This document shows positions 50,800 to 59,134 of a stretch of 64,000 bases of DNA, piece by piece. A program made the translations under genes and the position numbers. Each line of letters begins with the position of its first letter. The stretch's first letter is position 1. Source of the stretch: CAZYFS01 sp964647465 (lineage in GTDB: Bacteria; Patescibacteriota; Minisyncoccia; Minisyncoccales; UBA1441); contig CAZYFS010000001.1 in assembly GCA_964647465.1 (NCBI GenBank), positions 1 through 64,000 of the forward strand, given 5' to 3'. The notes beneath the pieces are model-generated. The model was not told the origin of the DNA, made no database searches, and saw only the letters and a program-made list of their open reading frames with translations.

Positions 50800-52512
50800 T
50801 TATTTTAAATATTTTTGAATCACTTCCCATGATCGAGAATTGAGAATATCTTTCTTCTCCGCCCATCCTCGCCGAGCTTGTCCTATCCCTAATTTTTTCC
50901 AAGCGAAATGATTAGGACAATGAGCGTCGGTATTAATGACCATTCTAACTCCCTTCTCTTTTGCTGATCTAATGTAATTGTCTTTTAAATCTAACCTCTT
51001 TGGCTGAGAATTGATCTCCAAGATTGTTTTTGTTTTCTTTGCTGCTTCATAGAGAAGATCCCAATTCAAATCACATTCTTTTCTTTTTTGAATTATTCGC
51101 CCACTAGGATGAGCAATAATATGAACATTAGGATTATTCATCGCTCGAACTAATCGTTGAGTCATCACCGATCTAGAGAGATGATAATTAGAGTGGATTC
51201 CAGCAACAACAATATCTAATTCAGCAAGTAGTTTATCGCTAATGTCTAAGGATCCGTCCTTTCGAATATTAGCTTCTATGCCTTTTAAGATTTTGATTCC
51301 TGAAGTATTTTTATTCAATTTATCGATAACCCTCATTTGTTTCTTTAATCTTTCCTCGTTTAAACCATTGGCAACTCGTAAATCAACTGCATGATCAGTA
51401 ATGGCAAGATAGTGAAGTCCACTCTTTTTCGCCGCAATGACCATTTCTTCTATCGAAACCGTTCCATCGCTCCACTTTGTGTGACAATGAAGATCCCCTT
51501 GTAAATCGCCATCTTTAATCAAACAAGGGAATTTACGCTTTTGAACCATTTCAATCTCCCCATTGTTTGTTCTTACTTCTGGAGGCGGGCAATCCATCTT
51601 TAAAGCTTGATAAAGCTCTTTCTCTGTTTGCCCAGCCATTCTCTGATTCCCACGATAGACTCCGTATTCATTTAGCTTAAGCCCTTTCTGGATAGCTATT
51701 CGACGCAAAGCAATGTTATGCTCTTTGGATCCGGTAAAATATTGAAGAGCCGCTCCATAACTTTGTTTTTCGACTATTCTTAGATCCACATCAAATCCTG
51801 ATTTTAATCGAATCGACGATTTTGTTTCGCCTTTCCCCCAAATTTTTTCCACTTCTGGAAGAGTTGTAAAATAGTCCATTACCTTCATGGGATCAGTTGC
51901 TACTGCCAAAATATCAATATCTCCTATCGTTTCTTTCATCCGGCGAATGGATCCAGCTAGATTAATTTTTCTAACTTCGGAGAGAAAAGACAATTGATCA
52001 ATCATTTCCTGGGCTAAGGAGAGGGCTTCGCCCAAAAGAAATCTTCCTTTTCTTCTTTTGAACATCTTAATGGACTCTAAGATATTTTTCTCTCTTTTTT
52101 CGCCAAAACCAGGTAAGCTTCTAATTTTCTTTCCTTTGGCCATTTTTTCTAAATCGGTAATATTTTTTACCGACAACTTTTGATAAAGATATTGAATCGT
52201 TTTTGGCCCAATTCCCTCAATATTAATTAATTGATCGAGATTAACAGGAATCTTCTTTTTTAATTTTTGATGATAATGTACTTGTCCCGTCAGAAAATAT
52301 TCCTCTATCTTTTTAGCGATGCTATCACCAATCGTTGGAAGATTTATAATCCCCTTTAAGCCATTCTCTTCGTAGATTTTCCGAAGATCAATCGAGGTTG
52401 TTTCTAAATAGATTCCCGCTCGCCGATAAGCACGAGATTTAAAGGAAATTCTTTCCATTTGAAGGTATTGTGAAATCTCTAAGAAAATTTTGGCTATTTT
52501 TTTATTTTCCAC
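50800..52512 (-). CDS. polX: PolX-type DNA polymerase/PHP phosphoesterase
   Basis: 570 residues. N-terminal pol-beta-like part with two helix-hairpin-helix motifs (LPTIGDSIAKKIEEY, IEGIGPKTIQYLY), nucleotidyltransferase motif AGSIRRMKETIGDIDILAV near 187 with the catalytic Asp pair, and VDLRIV near 242. The C-terminal PHP domain has DLHCHTKWSDG near 341, AITDHA near 372, and IAHPSGR and NTDAH further on. PolX enzymes act in base excision repair gap filling. It overlaps the flippase-like gene by 19 bases. Confidence 0.94.
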   Translation of the reverse strand: MENKKIAKIFLEISQYLQMERISFKSRAYRRAGIYLETTSIDLRKIYEENGLKGIINLPTIGDSIAKKIEEYFLTGQVHYHQKLKKKIPVNLDQLINIEGIGPKTIQYLYQKLSVKNITDLEKMAKGKKIRSLPGFGEKREKNILESIKMFKRRKGRFLLGEALSLAQEMIDQLSFLSEVRKINLAGSIRRMKETIGDIDILAVATDPMKVMDYFTTLPEVEKIWGKGETKSSIRLKSGFDVDLRIVEKQSYGAALQYFTGSKEHNIALRRIAIQKGLKLNEYGVYRGNQRMAGQTEKELYQALKMDCPPPEVRTNNGEIEMVQKRKFPCLIKDGDLQGDLHCHTKWSDGTVSIEEMVIAAKKSGLHYLAITDHAVDLRVANGLNEERLKKQMRVIDKLNKNTSGIKILKGIEANIRKDGSLDISDKLLAELDIVVAGIHSNYHLSRSVMTQRLVRAMNNPNVHIIAHPSGRIIQKRKECDLNWDLLYEAAKKTKTILEINSQPKRLDLKDNYIRSAKEKGVRMVINTDAHCPNHFAWKKLGIGQARRGWAEKKDILNSRSWEVIQKYLK

Positions 52513-53537
52513 AATTTCTTAAATCTATTTTTGTCTTTTGTAAAATAATTTAAAATAACTTCTTTGGCAAGGGAAAGAAAGCAAAAGGAGCCGAAGAAGC
52601 AAAGGGCCAAGCGTGTTCCTCTCCAGATTAAACTAAAAACCACCGCTACGCTATAGGGAGCACCCAGGGCCATAAAAGCTATCCCTTCTACTATTTCTAG
52701 AGACCCGAGAGCTGCTGGAATAAAAAGAACCGAACCAAGCGCTGCAAAACTATAAACTATTAAAGGCCCCGTAAATCCTTTGAGTGATCCGACCAAAAAG
52801 AGAACAATAAGAAGTGCTTGAATAAGCCAAAAAAGGTGCTGAATAAAAGTTAATCCTATGATTTTCCAAAAATAACGATTGTGAATATTAAAAAAGCCCA
52901 ACACTTCTTCTTCGTATCGAAGGAACTTTTGCCCTCTCGGTGTTTCCAATAAATCATCGAGACGAATAATTCTTAACAATTCTCTGATTACGCTTTTTTT
53001 CTTCGCCCCTCGGAAAAACAGATAAACAAAGAAGAAAATAATAACCCCGAGAGAAAAAACAAGCAGGGATCCAACCTTTTGAGAAAAAGCCCCTCCTCTT
53101 AAGAAAAAAGCCGCCAATCCACTAATAACAAACGCCAACAAAACAACAAAATCAAGCATTTTGTTGACAATAATCGAAGATATCCCTTTTTCCCAGGAGA
53201 CGTTCAATTTCTCATTCAATAGATAAAGGCGAAGAGCCTCTCCTCCGACCAGGGTAATCGGCGTTAAATAACTCACCGTAAAACCAGCAAGAAAAGCTTT
53301 GTTTAAAGTTAAAAAATTCGACTGAACTCCCAAGTAAGCTAGAATCATTTTCCATGCCCAAACAGCTGTCTCTATTCCCGCTAAAAAGAAAAAGGCAATT
53401 AAGAAAAATTGCCACGCTTTTATCAAGGATAAAGATTGAATAACTTTTCCCCATCCAGCTTCTCCACCGATAAGAAAGAAAGCCGCCAAACCAATACTTA
53501 GGGAAACGAAAAACAAGAGAATTTTTTTTGGCGACAT
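52494..53537 (-). CDS. lysylphosphatidylglycerol synthase TM-like (UPF0104) membrane protein
   Basis: 347 residues with about eight membrane helices and the PF03706 pattern: YLTPITLVGGEALRLYLL near 92 and the C-terminal IPAALGSLEIVEGIAF near 265. There is no catalytic domain for lysyl transfer, so it is more likely a lipid or glycolipid flippase-type protein. It sits between the tandem HD protein and polX, with a 19-base overlap to polX. Confidence 0.85.
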   Translation of the reverse strand: MSPKKILLFFVSLSIGLAAFFLIGGEAGWGKVIQSLSLIKAWQFFLIAFFFLAGIETAVWAWKMILAYLGVQSNFLTLNKAFLAGFTVSYLTPITLVGGEALRLYLLNEKLNVSWEKGISSIIVNKMLDFVVLLAFVISGLAAFFLRGGAFSQKVGSLLVFSLGVIIFFFVYLFFRGAKKKSVIRELLRIIRLDDLLETPRGQKFLRYEEEVLGFFNIHNRYFWKIIGLTFIQHLFWLIQALLIVLFLVGSLKGFTGPLIVYSFAALGSVLFIPAALGSLEIVEGIAFMALGAPYSVAVVFSLIWRGTRLALCFFGSFCFLSLAKEVILNYFTKDKNRFKKLWKIKK

Positions 53538-53553
53538 AAGTTCTCTGTTTTAT

Positions 53554-54762
53554 TTAATCCTCTTTTATTTTGCTTAACAATTTCAATAAAACGGGATGAT
53601 CGATTTTTTTGTCCAATTCAGCAAACCAAAAGTCCAAAGAAAAATGAGGATTTTCTTTCTTGTATTGCTTGGCTTGAAAAATATCAACTATTTTAATAAG
53701 TTGATGCACAAAATGGCTCTCTTTGCTGGTTTTATTGTTAAAATCCTGATAAATAAGGGCAATTTCTTCTTGAAGGGGGAGAGGGAGAAAATCAATAAGT
53801 TTCTTAAAAACCTCTTCATTCTTTTTCTTTTCTCCTAATCGCTTTGCTTTCTTTTCTTTGATTAAATGATTCATCCCGCCTTTGTGGATTTTTTCTTCGT
53901 CAAAACGGATTTTCGCCAAATCATAAATCAAGGCCATTTTGATCATCTTGTTTATATCTAATTTCGTTCCCTGCCCTAAGATCCAAGCCATAAGAGCTAA
54001 ATTAAAACTGTGCTCTGCTACTGTTTCCGGTTTTTCCACTTTTTTTGAAACCCATTCTTGTTTAGGAATTAATTTCAATTTTCCAACTTCAATTAAAAAA
54101 AGAACCGTTTGATCCATCGGTTCTTTGTTTAAAGATTGGTTCTTTAAAAAATGACGAGAAATAGCTTTTTTGAATTTTATTAAAATTTGGTCATCGATAA
54201 TTTCTTTGATCCATCTGAGCCAAAGACGTATTTGAATCTCTGCTCCAGCTTGCCAATATTCTACTCCCTGAAAAAAGTTTTCTACCTTATCTGCTTGTTT
54301 AATGAAAGCTCCGGTTGTCTTCTCTCGGTATTCAAGTTCTTGCCATAAATTTATAATTTCTTCTCGTAAAGCCAGAGGAAGATAAGAAGTTATCTTTTTT
54401 AATCCTTCGTATTCATCTTGATATTTAGCTTCTTTTCGCGAAGTCTTTTCTGAAGGAGAAAGTTTCGGCCAACTACGAAGAATCTCTTTTGTTTTTCCGG
54501 GTTCTAAATCTTTTGGCAACAAAGGATCGTAAGGCGTCGCATCAAAACAATAAACCTTACAAATATCATGGATTAAGGCCATCTTAATCAGTTTTTGACT
54601 TTTTAGATTTTTGAATCCACTCAAAACCCACGCCATCATCGCCAAACGGAAGGAATGGCTAGCGGTACTTTCGGCCGGATCAATATGGTGAGCTACCCAT
54701 CCTCTCCGACGAGTCGCTTTCAATTTGTTAATTTCCGAAAAAAAACGAACTAAATCAGTCAT
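53554..54762 (-). CDS. tandem HD-domain phosphohydrolase, second domain degenerate
   Basis: 402 residues from ATG 54762, made of two copies of a YfbR-like HD domain. The first (about 1-205) has the metal set: His36 in TASHSFRLA, His65-Asp66 in ALIHDICK and Asp158 in IKQADKVENF. The second (about 218-402) keeps the first His (VAEHSFNLA, 251) but reads ALIYDLAK (Tyr280) instead of His-Asp, and HQLIKIVDIF in place of the last Asp, so two ligands are lost. The first copy may dephosphorylate 5'-nucleotides; the second is probably structural or regulatory. Its ATG overlaps the greA stop (ATGA). Confidence 0.82.
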   Translation of the reverse strand: MTDLVRFFSEINKLKATRRRGWVAHHIDPAESTASHSFRLAMMAWVLSGFKNLKSQKLIKMALIHDICKVYCFDATPYDPLLPKDLEPGKTKEILRSWPKLSPSEKTSRKEAKYQDEYEGLKKITSYLPLALREEIINLWQELEYREKTTGAFIKQADKVENFFQGVEYWQAGAEIQIRLWLRWIKEIIDDQILIKFKKAISRHFLKNQSLNKEPMDQTVLFLIEVGKLKLIPKQEWVSKKVEKPETVAEHSFNLALMAWILGQGTKLDINKMIKMALIYDLAKIRFDEEKIHKGGMNHLIKEKKAKRLGEKKKNEEVFKKLIDFLPLPLQEEIALIYQDFNNKTSKESHFVHQLIKIVDIFQAKQYKKENPHFSLDFWFAELDKKIDHPVLLKLLSKIKED

Positions 54763-55223
54763 CAATATTTGATTTTCTTAATAAGGTAAACCGTAGTAAT
54801 CGCTGACGAAACCTTAACCTTATCACCGACCCGATGACCCAACAAAGATTCACCAACTGGTGATTGATGACTAATGGCTCCAGCTGGTGGATCAGCTTCT
54901 AGTGATCCGACTATCTGAAATTCATCTAGTTGATTTTCAACCTCGACAACAACCGTTGCCCCTAATTTTATTGATGTTCTCTCCTTGAGCGGTGGGCATT
55001 TAATCATTTGATAATTGTCAAGAACATGCTTTAGCTCCTGAATTCTACCCTTTAAAATTTCAATATTTTCGTGAAAAACTAAATAATCGGATTCAATTTC
55101 CTGAGAATGAAAATTATCCGCATTATTTTTAATTTTATCCTTCTTTGTTTTTTGTAACTCTTTGTATTGCAGTTGAATCTTTTTCAATCCTGCACGAGTC
55201 AAATAAAAAATTCCTTCTTCCAT
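54762..55223 (-). CDS. greA: GreA/GreB family transcription factor with altered tip
   Basis: 153 residues: N-terminal coiled coil (about 1-75) and a C-terminal FKBP-like domain with GSLEADPPAGAISHQSPVGESLLGHRVGD, the Gre signature (positions about 107-135). In the coiled coil, the DLSEN motif that places two acidic residues at the tip is missing; the aligned segment is HSQEIES. It may therefore cut backtracked RNA poorly or act differently. The start codon is about 8 bases from a well-formed -10 box. The tandem HD gene follows with a 4-base overlap. Confidence 0.88.
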   Translation of the reverse strand: MEEGIFYLTRAGLKKIQLQYKELQKTKKDKIKNNADNFHSQEIESDYLVFHENIEILKGRIQELKHVLDNYQMIKCPPLKERTSIKLGATVVVEVENQLDEFQIVGSLEADPPAGAISHQSPVGESLLGHRVGDKVKVSSAITTVYLIKKIKY

Positions 55224-55231
55224 AATACTTT

Positions 55232-55260
55232 ATGCTATTCTTTTAAGAGAATGCTGTCAA
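55232..55260 (-). promoter_or_regulatory. greA promoter
   Basis: On the minus strand a perfect TTGACA (55260-55255), 17-base spacer, then TAGCAT (55237-55232). The -10 ends 8 bases before the greA ATG (55223), so the transcript would be leaderless or nearly so. Confidence 0.5.
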
Positions 55261-55279
55261 ATTAATAAAACTAAAACTA

Positions 55280-56419
55280 CTACAAAAGGTAGAAAATGGC
55301 TTGACTTCCGACTCCAAAGACTAAAACAGCAATTAAGATGTAAAGAAAATAGCGAGGAACATTTAGAGAGTATTCTGGGGTCCTATCTCCTCTCTTCTTT
55401 GCTCGACAGAAGAGGATAATAATGACTATCCCTTCGATTGCTCCCATTAACGTTCCAACTATTCCTATAAGAACCGTAAATCCATCAAAACCACTAATAA
55501 GCAAAAGAAGTGGGACAAAAATAATAAGAGAAAAAGCTATCGAGGCGGGTAAATGAAAATCGTTTATTAAGCTGACTTTAAGATAATTAGCTAAGCCAAG
55601 AAAAGAAACAACACTTATCAAGAAACCAACGACTGCTATAAGAATAATAAACAATCCTCCCAACGGGAAAGAAGAAATGTCTACATTTTGCCATTGATAA
55701 ACATCTTCTCCTATCCCGGTAAAAGACAGGCTAAACAAGAAATAAGATAGTATAACAATCGTTATTGAACAAATAATTATTCGTCCAATCTTTTTTTGTT
55801 GCCCAGCTTTCTTAAGAACTCGGTTAATTGAAGGAAGGGTATCCCAGCCAATTAAACTAAAAAGAACAACCCCTGGAAGCATAAAAATGTAGCGCCAATC
55901 AAAAGAAGAAATCTCCTGCCAATCAACAAAAGGCATAGCTACGCTTGCAATTAGAAACATTGCTAAAAACAAGAATGCTGTTAGAAAAAATTCCCCCGCG
56001 GGAAAACTTTGACGCTTTTTTAAAAAAATAAATGAGACGACTATGACGAAAAAAAGACTAAGATAAATTGGAGAAATTTCCAACGAAGTAAAGACAATAG
56101 ACAGAAGAATGCCACTTAAAATAACGTAAACCGATAGAGCCCCTCCTATTCCCAATACCGTAATGACGGAAATAATCTTTCCTATTGGTTTGCTTAAATA
56201 TTTTTTCGCGTACATTGACAAGGTGCCAACTTTTTCCGTGCGCAAAATAACCTCTGCAAAAAAGAGGTGAAGAAAAGTAACTGCCACTCCAAAAACGATT
56301 ATAATTATTAAAAACGGCAGCCATCCAGCGCTTGATAGGAGAAAGGGTAAGCTAAAAAGACCAGCTCCGATTAATCCTCCCATTAATTGGGCGGAACTTA
56401 AAAAAAGGGCTTTATTCAT
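55280..56419 (-). CDS. amino-acid permease (tryptophan/tyrosine permease-like, APC superfamily)
   Basis: 379 residues with about eleven membrane helices. The first helix has the unwound GGLIGAGLFSLPFLLSSAGW motif of APC-fold amino-acid transporters, and helix 6 has SLIGWDTLPSINRVL. The family includes TyrP/Mtr aromatic amino-acid carriers; specificity is not readable. It fits an organism that takes up amino acids from hosts or neighbours. Both neighbours on this strand are separated by short gaps. Confidence 0.85.
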   Translation of the reverse strand: MNKALFLSSAQLMGGLIGAGLFSLPFLLSSAGWLPFLIIIIVFGVAVTFLHLFFAEVILRTEKVGTLSMYAKKYLSKPIGKIISVITVLGIGGALSVYVILSGILLSIVFTSLEISPIYLSLFFVIVVSFIFLKKRQSFPAGEFFLTAFLFLAMFLIASVAMPFVDWQEISSFDWRYIFMLPGVVLFSLIGWDTLPSINRVLKKAGQQKKIGRIIICSITIVILSYFLFSLSFTGIGEDVYQWQNVDISSFPLGGLFIILIAVVGFLISVVSFLGLANYLKVSLINDFHLPASIAFSLIIFVPLLLLISGFDGFTVLIGIVGTLMGAIEGIVIIILFCRAKKRGDRTPEYSLNVPRYFLYILIAVLVFGVGSQAIFYLL

Positions 56420-56446
56420 TCTAGACGTTTTTCAATATTATAAAGG

Positions 56447-56713
56447 CTATATTTTGTAAACTCGATATCCAGGATGAACTTTTTTACTCACCTTCATCCC
56501 TACTGTTTGTTTTGTTTTTGCCCGCTTAACTTTTTCGTGATCTATTTCCATTGAACCGATTTTCTGCTTAAAGTCAGTTTCTCCTCCTGTAAATCTTACT
56601 TCTTCACCAGTTTTAAGTGGTTTTTTTAACTCAACAATTGCCACCTTGATTTTGTCAAAGTAGTGGATTACTTTTCCGACCAAAATTTCCTTTTTATTTT
56701 TTATATTAGACAT
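56447..56713 (-). CDS. small EF-Tu domain 2-like protein
   Basis: 88 residues forming a single beta-barrel similar to domain 2 of translation GTPases: VGKVIHYFDKIKVAIVEL, PLKTGEEVRFTGGETDF and the closing KKVHPGYRVYKI. There is no GTPase domain. Free-standing proteins of this kind, and the C-terminal barrel of U32 peptidases, are known, but their role is not settled. It is alone between the permease and tRNA-Arg. Confidence 0.82.
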   Translation of the reverse strand: MSNIKNKKEILVGKVIHYFDKIKVAIVELKKPLKTGEEVRFTGGETDFKQKIGSMEIDHEKVKRAKTKQTVGMKVSKKVHPGYRVYKI

Positions 56714-56754
56714 AAAACTAAAAATGAATTATGGTAAAATCGACCTTTCGAAAA

Positions 56755-56826
56755 TGCCCTTAGAAGGATTCGAACCTTCATTTCAACCTCCGGAGGGTTG
56801 CGCTTTATCCGTTAAGCTATAAGGAC
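56755..56826 (-). tRNA. tRNA-Arg(CCG)
   Basis: 72 bases. Acceptor GTCCTTA pairs with TAAGGGC (one G-U), discriminator A at 56755; anticodon loop CTCCGGA between CAACC and GGTTG gives CCG; T loop TTCGAAT. No encoded CCA. Its first base is the last base of the methyltransferase stop codon (TAG). Confidence 0.95.
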
Positions 56827-57515
56827 TATTTTTGAGCAATTAAATAAAGATTTTTCCGACTACCAGAAGTGTTGGTCATCCCTCCTGAATCAACGATATT
56901 CAAATTTATCTCTCGAATTAATTTCTTTAGTTCTTTCTGCGTAAAAGCGTGATAATAAAGATTAGTTTGTCCACCCCATTGATGAATGAAATCTCTTTTT
57001 CCTAACGAAGGTTTCTTTGTTAATCTCTGGCGAAGGAAAGAAGGTTTTCCAAATCGAGAAAAAGGTAGAGGTATCTGCCAAACAGTAAGAAACAAAAGCC
57101 CATTCGGCTTTAAAACTCTCACCGCTTCTTTTAAAAGACGCAACTGTAATGAAAAAGAAGGAATGTGATGCAGAAGAGAAATGGCAAAAACTCCGTTAAA
57201 CGTCTCGCTTGGAAAAACAACCTTAAAAATGTCACCGGCTACAAAACGATTATGGGGATATTTTTGTTGAGCAATCTCAATAAGACGCGAAGAGCTGTCT
57301 ATCCCGATATAACTAATTTCCTTTTCTTTCAAGGAGTCAATTAGCTGCCCGTTTCCGCAACCTATATCTAAAAGAAAATCTCCTCTCTTAACGAAGCGAT
57401 TAAATTGTTCTAACTCTTTTCTCTTTATTGATCTTGTTTGAGAAAAGTCATCAGCTATTTTATTGTAACCTTCCTTGTTTCTTTCTTGAAGATATTGTGC
57501 GTATTCCTTATCCAT
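56826..57515 (-). CDS. Trm9/ALKBH8-like SAM-dependent methyltransferase
   Basis: 229 residues, class I methyltransferase: LLDIGCGNGQLIDSL (motif I) near 48, VAGDIF near 93, and AISLLHHI (post-motif) near 111. The C terminus YYHAFTQKELKKLI...GSRKNLYLI resembles Trm9-type enzymes, which methylate the carboxymethyl group on wobble uridine in tRNA. It diverges from elp3, the enzyme that makes that carboxymethyl group, over only 5 bases. Assignment to Trm9 combines family resemblance and context. Confidence 0.78.
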   Translation of the reverse strand: MDKEYAQYLQERNKEGYNKIADDFSQTRSIKRKELEQFNRFVKRGDFLLDIGCGNGQLIDSLKEKEISYIGIDSSSRLIEIAQQKYPHNRFVAGDIFKVVFPSETFNGVFAISLLHHIPSFSLQLRLLKEAVRVLKPNGLLFLTVWQIPLPFSRFGKPSFLRQRLTKKPSLGKRDFIHQWGGQTNLYYHAFTQKELKKLIREINLNIVDSGGMTNTSGSRKNLYLIAQK

Positions 57516-57520
57516 AATTT

Positions 57521-59134
57521 ATGTATAACTTAGATCAAACTCAAATAAAATATTACGAAGAAATTATTTATGAATTAATTCGGAGTCAGCCGAAAAATTT
57601 TCGTGATTTCGAGAAGATAGAACGATTTTGGGCAAAAAAGAACAAGAAGATAATTCCTAAAAAAATCGTTCTGAACCAAGTTTATCATAAAATGGTAGGG
57701 GAAAAAAGAATTAAGCCCAATCAATCAATCGAAGGCCTTCTTGTCACCCGACAAGTTCGTTCTCGATCAGGAGTTACTGTTGTCGCTGTTTTAACAAAAC
57801 CATATCCCTGCCCAGGAAAATGTATTTATTGTCCTAACCAAGCTGGTGTTCCAAAAAGCTACTTAAAGAATGAACCAGCCGTAATGCGAGCTATCAAGAA
57901 TAATTATGATCCATTCTCTCAAGTGATTTCTCGCCTACAATCACTAAAAATGACTGGCCACAAACCTAGTAAAATTGAATTGATTGTAATCGGGGGAACT
58001 TGGAGTTTTTTGCCTTTATCTTACCAAGAATACTTTATTAAAAGATGCTTTGAAGCCGCTAATGGCAAAAAGAGCCTTTCTTTAAGAGCAGCCCACCGAA
58101 AAAACGAAAAAGGGAAGCATCGAATTATCGGCATAACTTTAGAAACAAGACCGGACTATATTACTCCTGAAGAAATAAATAGAATGCGTCGATTGGGAGC
58201 AACTCGCGTAGAAATCGGCGTCCAAAGTTTAGATGATCAAGTTCTAAAATTAAATCAGAGAGGACATGGAATAGCTGCCACTATTCGAGCAACTCAACTC
58301 TTAAAAGATGCTGGAATTAAGGTTAGTTATCATCTAATGCCTAATTTGCCCGGGTCAACTCCTGAAAAGGACTATCAAGTATTTAAACAGGTTTTTGCCG
58401 ATTCCCGCTTTCGTCCTGATCTTTTAAAGATTTATCCCACGGCTATTATAAAAGAAGCCCCTCTTTATCAGTTATGGAAAAAAGGGGACTATAAGGCATA
58501 TTCTAAGGATGTTTTGGTTTCTTTATTAAAAAGGATGAAAAAAGACGTTCCTTTTTATTGTCGCATTCAAAGAGTTATTCGAGATATCCCTTCTTCTAGT
58601 ATTGTTACTGGACCAACAAAAATATCAAATCTTCGAGAAACAACATTAAAAGAATTAAAAAAAGAAGGAACTCCTTGTCAATGTATTCGCTGCCGAGAAA
58701 TAAGAGGAGATTATGATGGACAAGAAGAAATAAAACTATATCGATTAGATTATCAAGCATCACAGGGAAAAGAAATATTTCTGAGTTACGAAAATCTTTC
58801 TCGAACCCATTTATATTCCTTGTTAAGATTACGTATTCCTTCTTCTGTTTTTTCTTCCCATCCTCATTTTATTCCAATTCTTCGAGATGCTGCTATTATT
58901 CGTCAAGTCCACACCTATGGACTTCAACTTCCTTTTTCTCAAGAAAATAAAAAATCCCCTCAGCATCGCGGCTTAGGGAAAAAACTTATTCATGAAGCAG
59001 AAGAAATCGTAAGAAATGAATTCCCGAAAAAAATAAAAAAGATGGCTGTAATCTCCGGGGTAGGAGTCCGTGGATATTATCGTAGATTAGGATATAAGCT
59101 TCGAAAAACTTATATGATTAAATCTATTGATTAA
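57521..59134 (+). CDS. elp3: Elp3-like tRNA uridine(34) acetyltransferase/radical SAM enzyme
   Basis: 537 residues. The radical SAM cluster is CPGKCIYC (Cys97, Cys101, Cys104), preceded by the Elp3-specific VRSRSGVTVVAVLTKPYPC; GGTWSFLP and GITLETRPDYIT follow. The C-terminal GNAT domain (about 440-537) has QHRGLGKKLI and ISGVGVRGYYRRLGY. Elp3 builds the cm5 side chain on U34 of tRNA from acetyl-CoA. Single-gene Elp3 occurs in archaea and some bacteria. It is divergent from the Trm9-like gene and overlaps the murE-like gene by 11 bases at the 3' end. Confidence 0.94.
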   Translation: MYNLDQTQIKYYEEIIYELIRSQPKNFRDFEKIERFWAKKNKKIIPKKIVLNQVYHKMVGEKRIKPNQSIEGLLVTRQVRSRSGVTVVAVLTKPYPCPGKCIYCPNQAGVPKSYLKNEPAVMRAIKNNYDPFSQVISRLQSLKMTGHKPSKIELIVIGGTWSFLPLSYQEYFIKRCFEAANGKKSLSLRAAHRKNEKGKHRIIGITLETRPDYITPEEINRMRRLGATRVEIGVQSLDDQVLKLNQRGHGIAATIRATQLLKDAGIKVSYHLMPNLPGSTPEKDYQVFKQVFADSRFRPDLLKIYPTAIIKEAPLYQLWKKGDYKAYSKDVLVSLLKRMKKDVPFYCRIQRVIRDIPSSSIVTGPTKISNLRETTLKELKKEGTPCQCIRCREIRGDYDGQEEIKLYRLDYQASQGKEIFLSYENLSRTHLYSLLRLRIPSSVFSSHPHFIPILRDAAIIRQVHTYGLQLPFSQENKKSPQHRGLGKKLIHEAEEIVRNEFPKKIKKMAVISGVGVRGYYRRLGYKLRKTYMIKSID

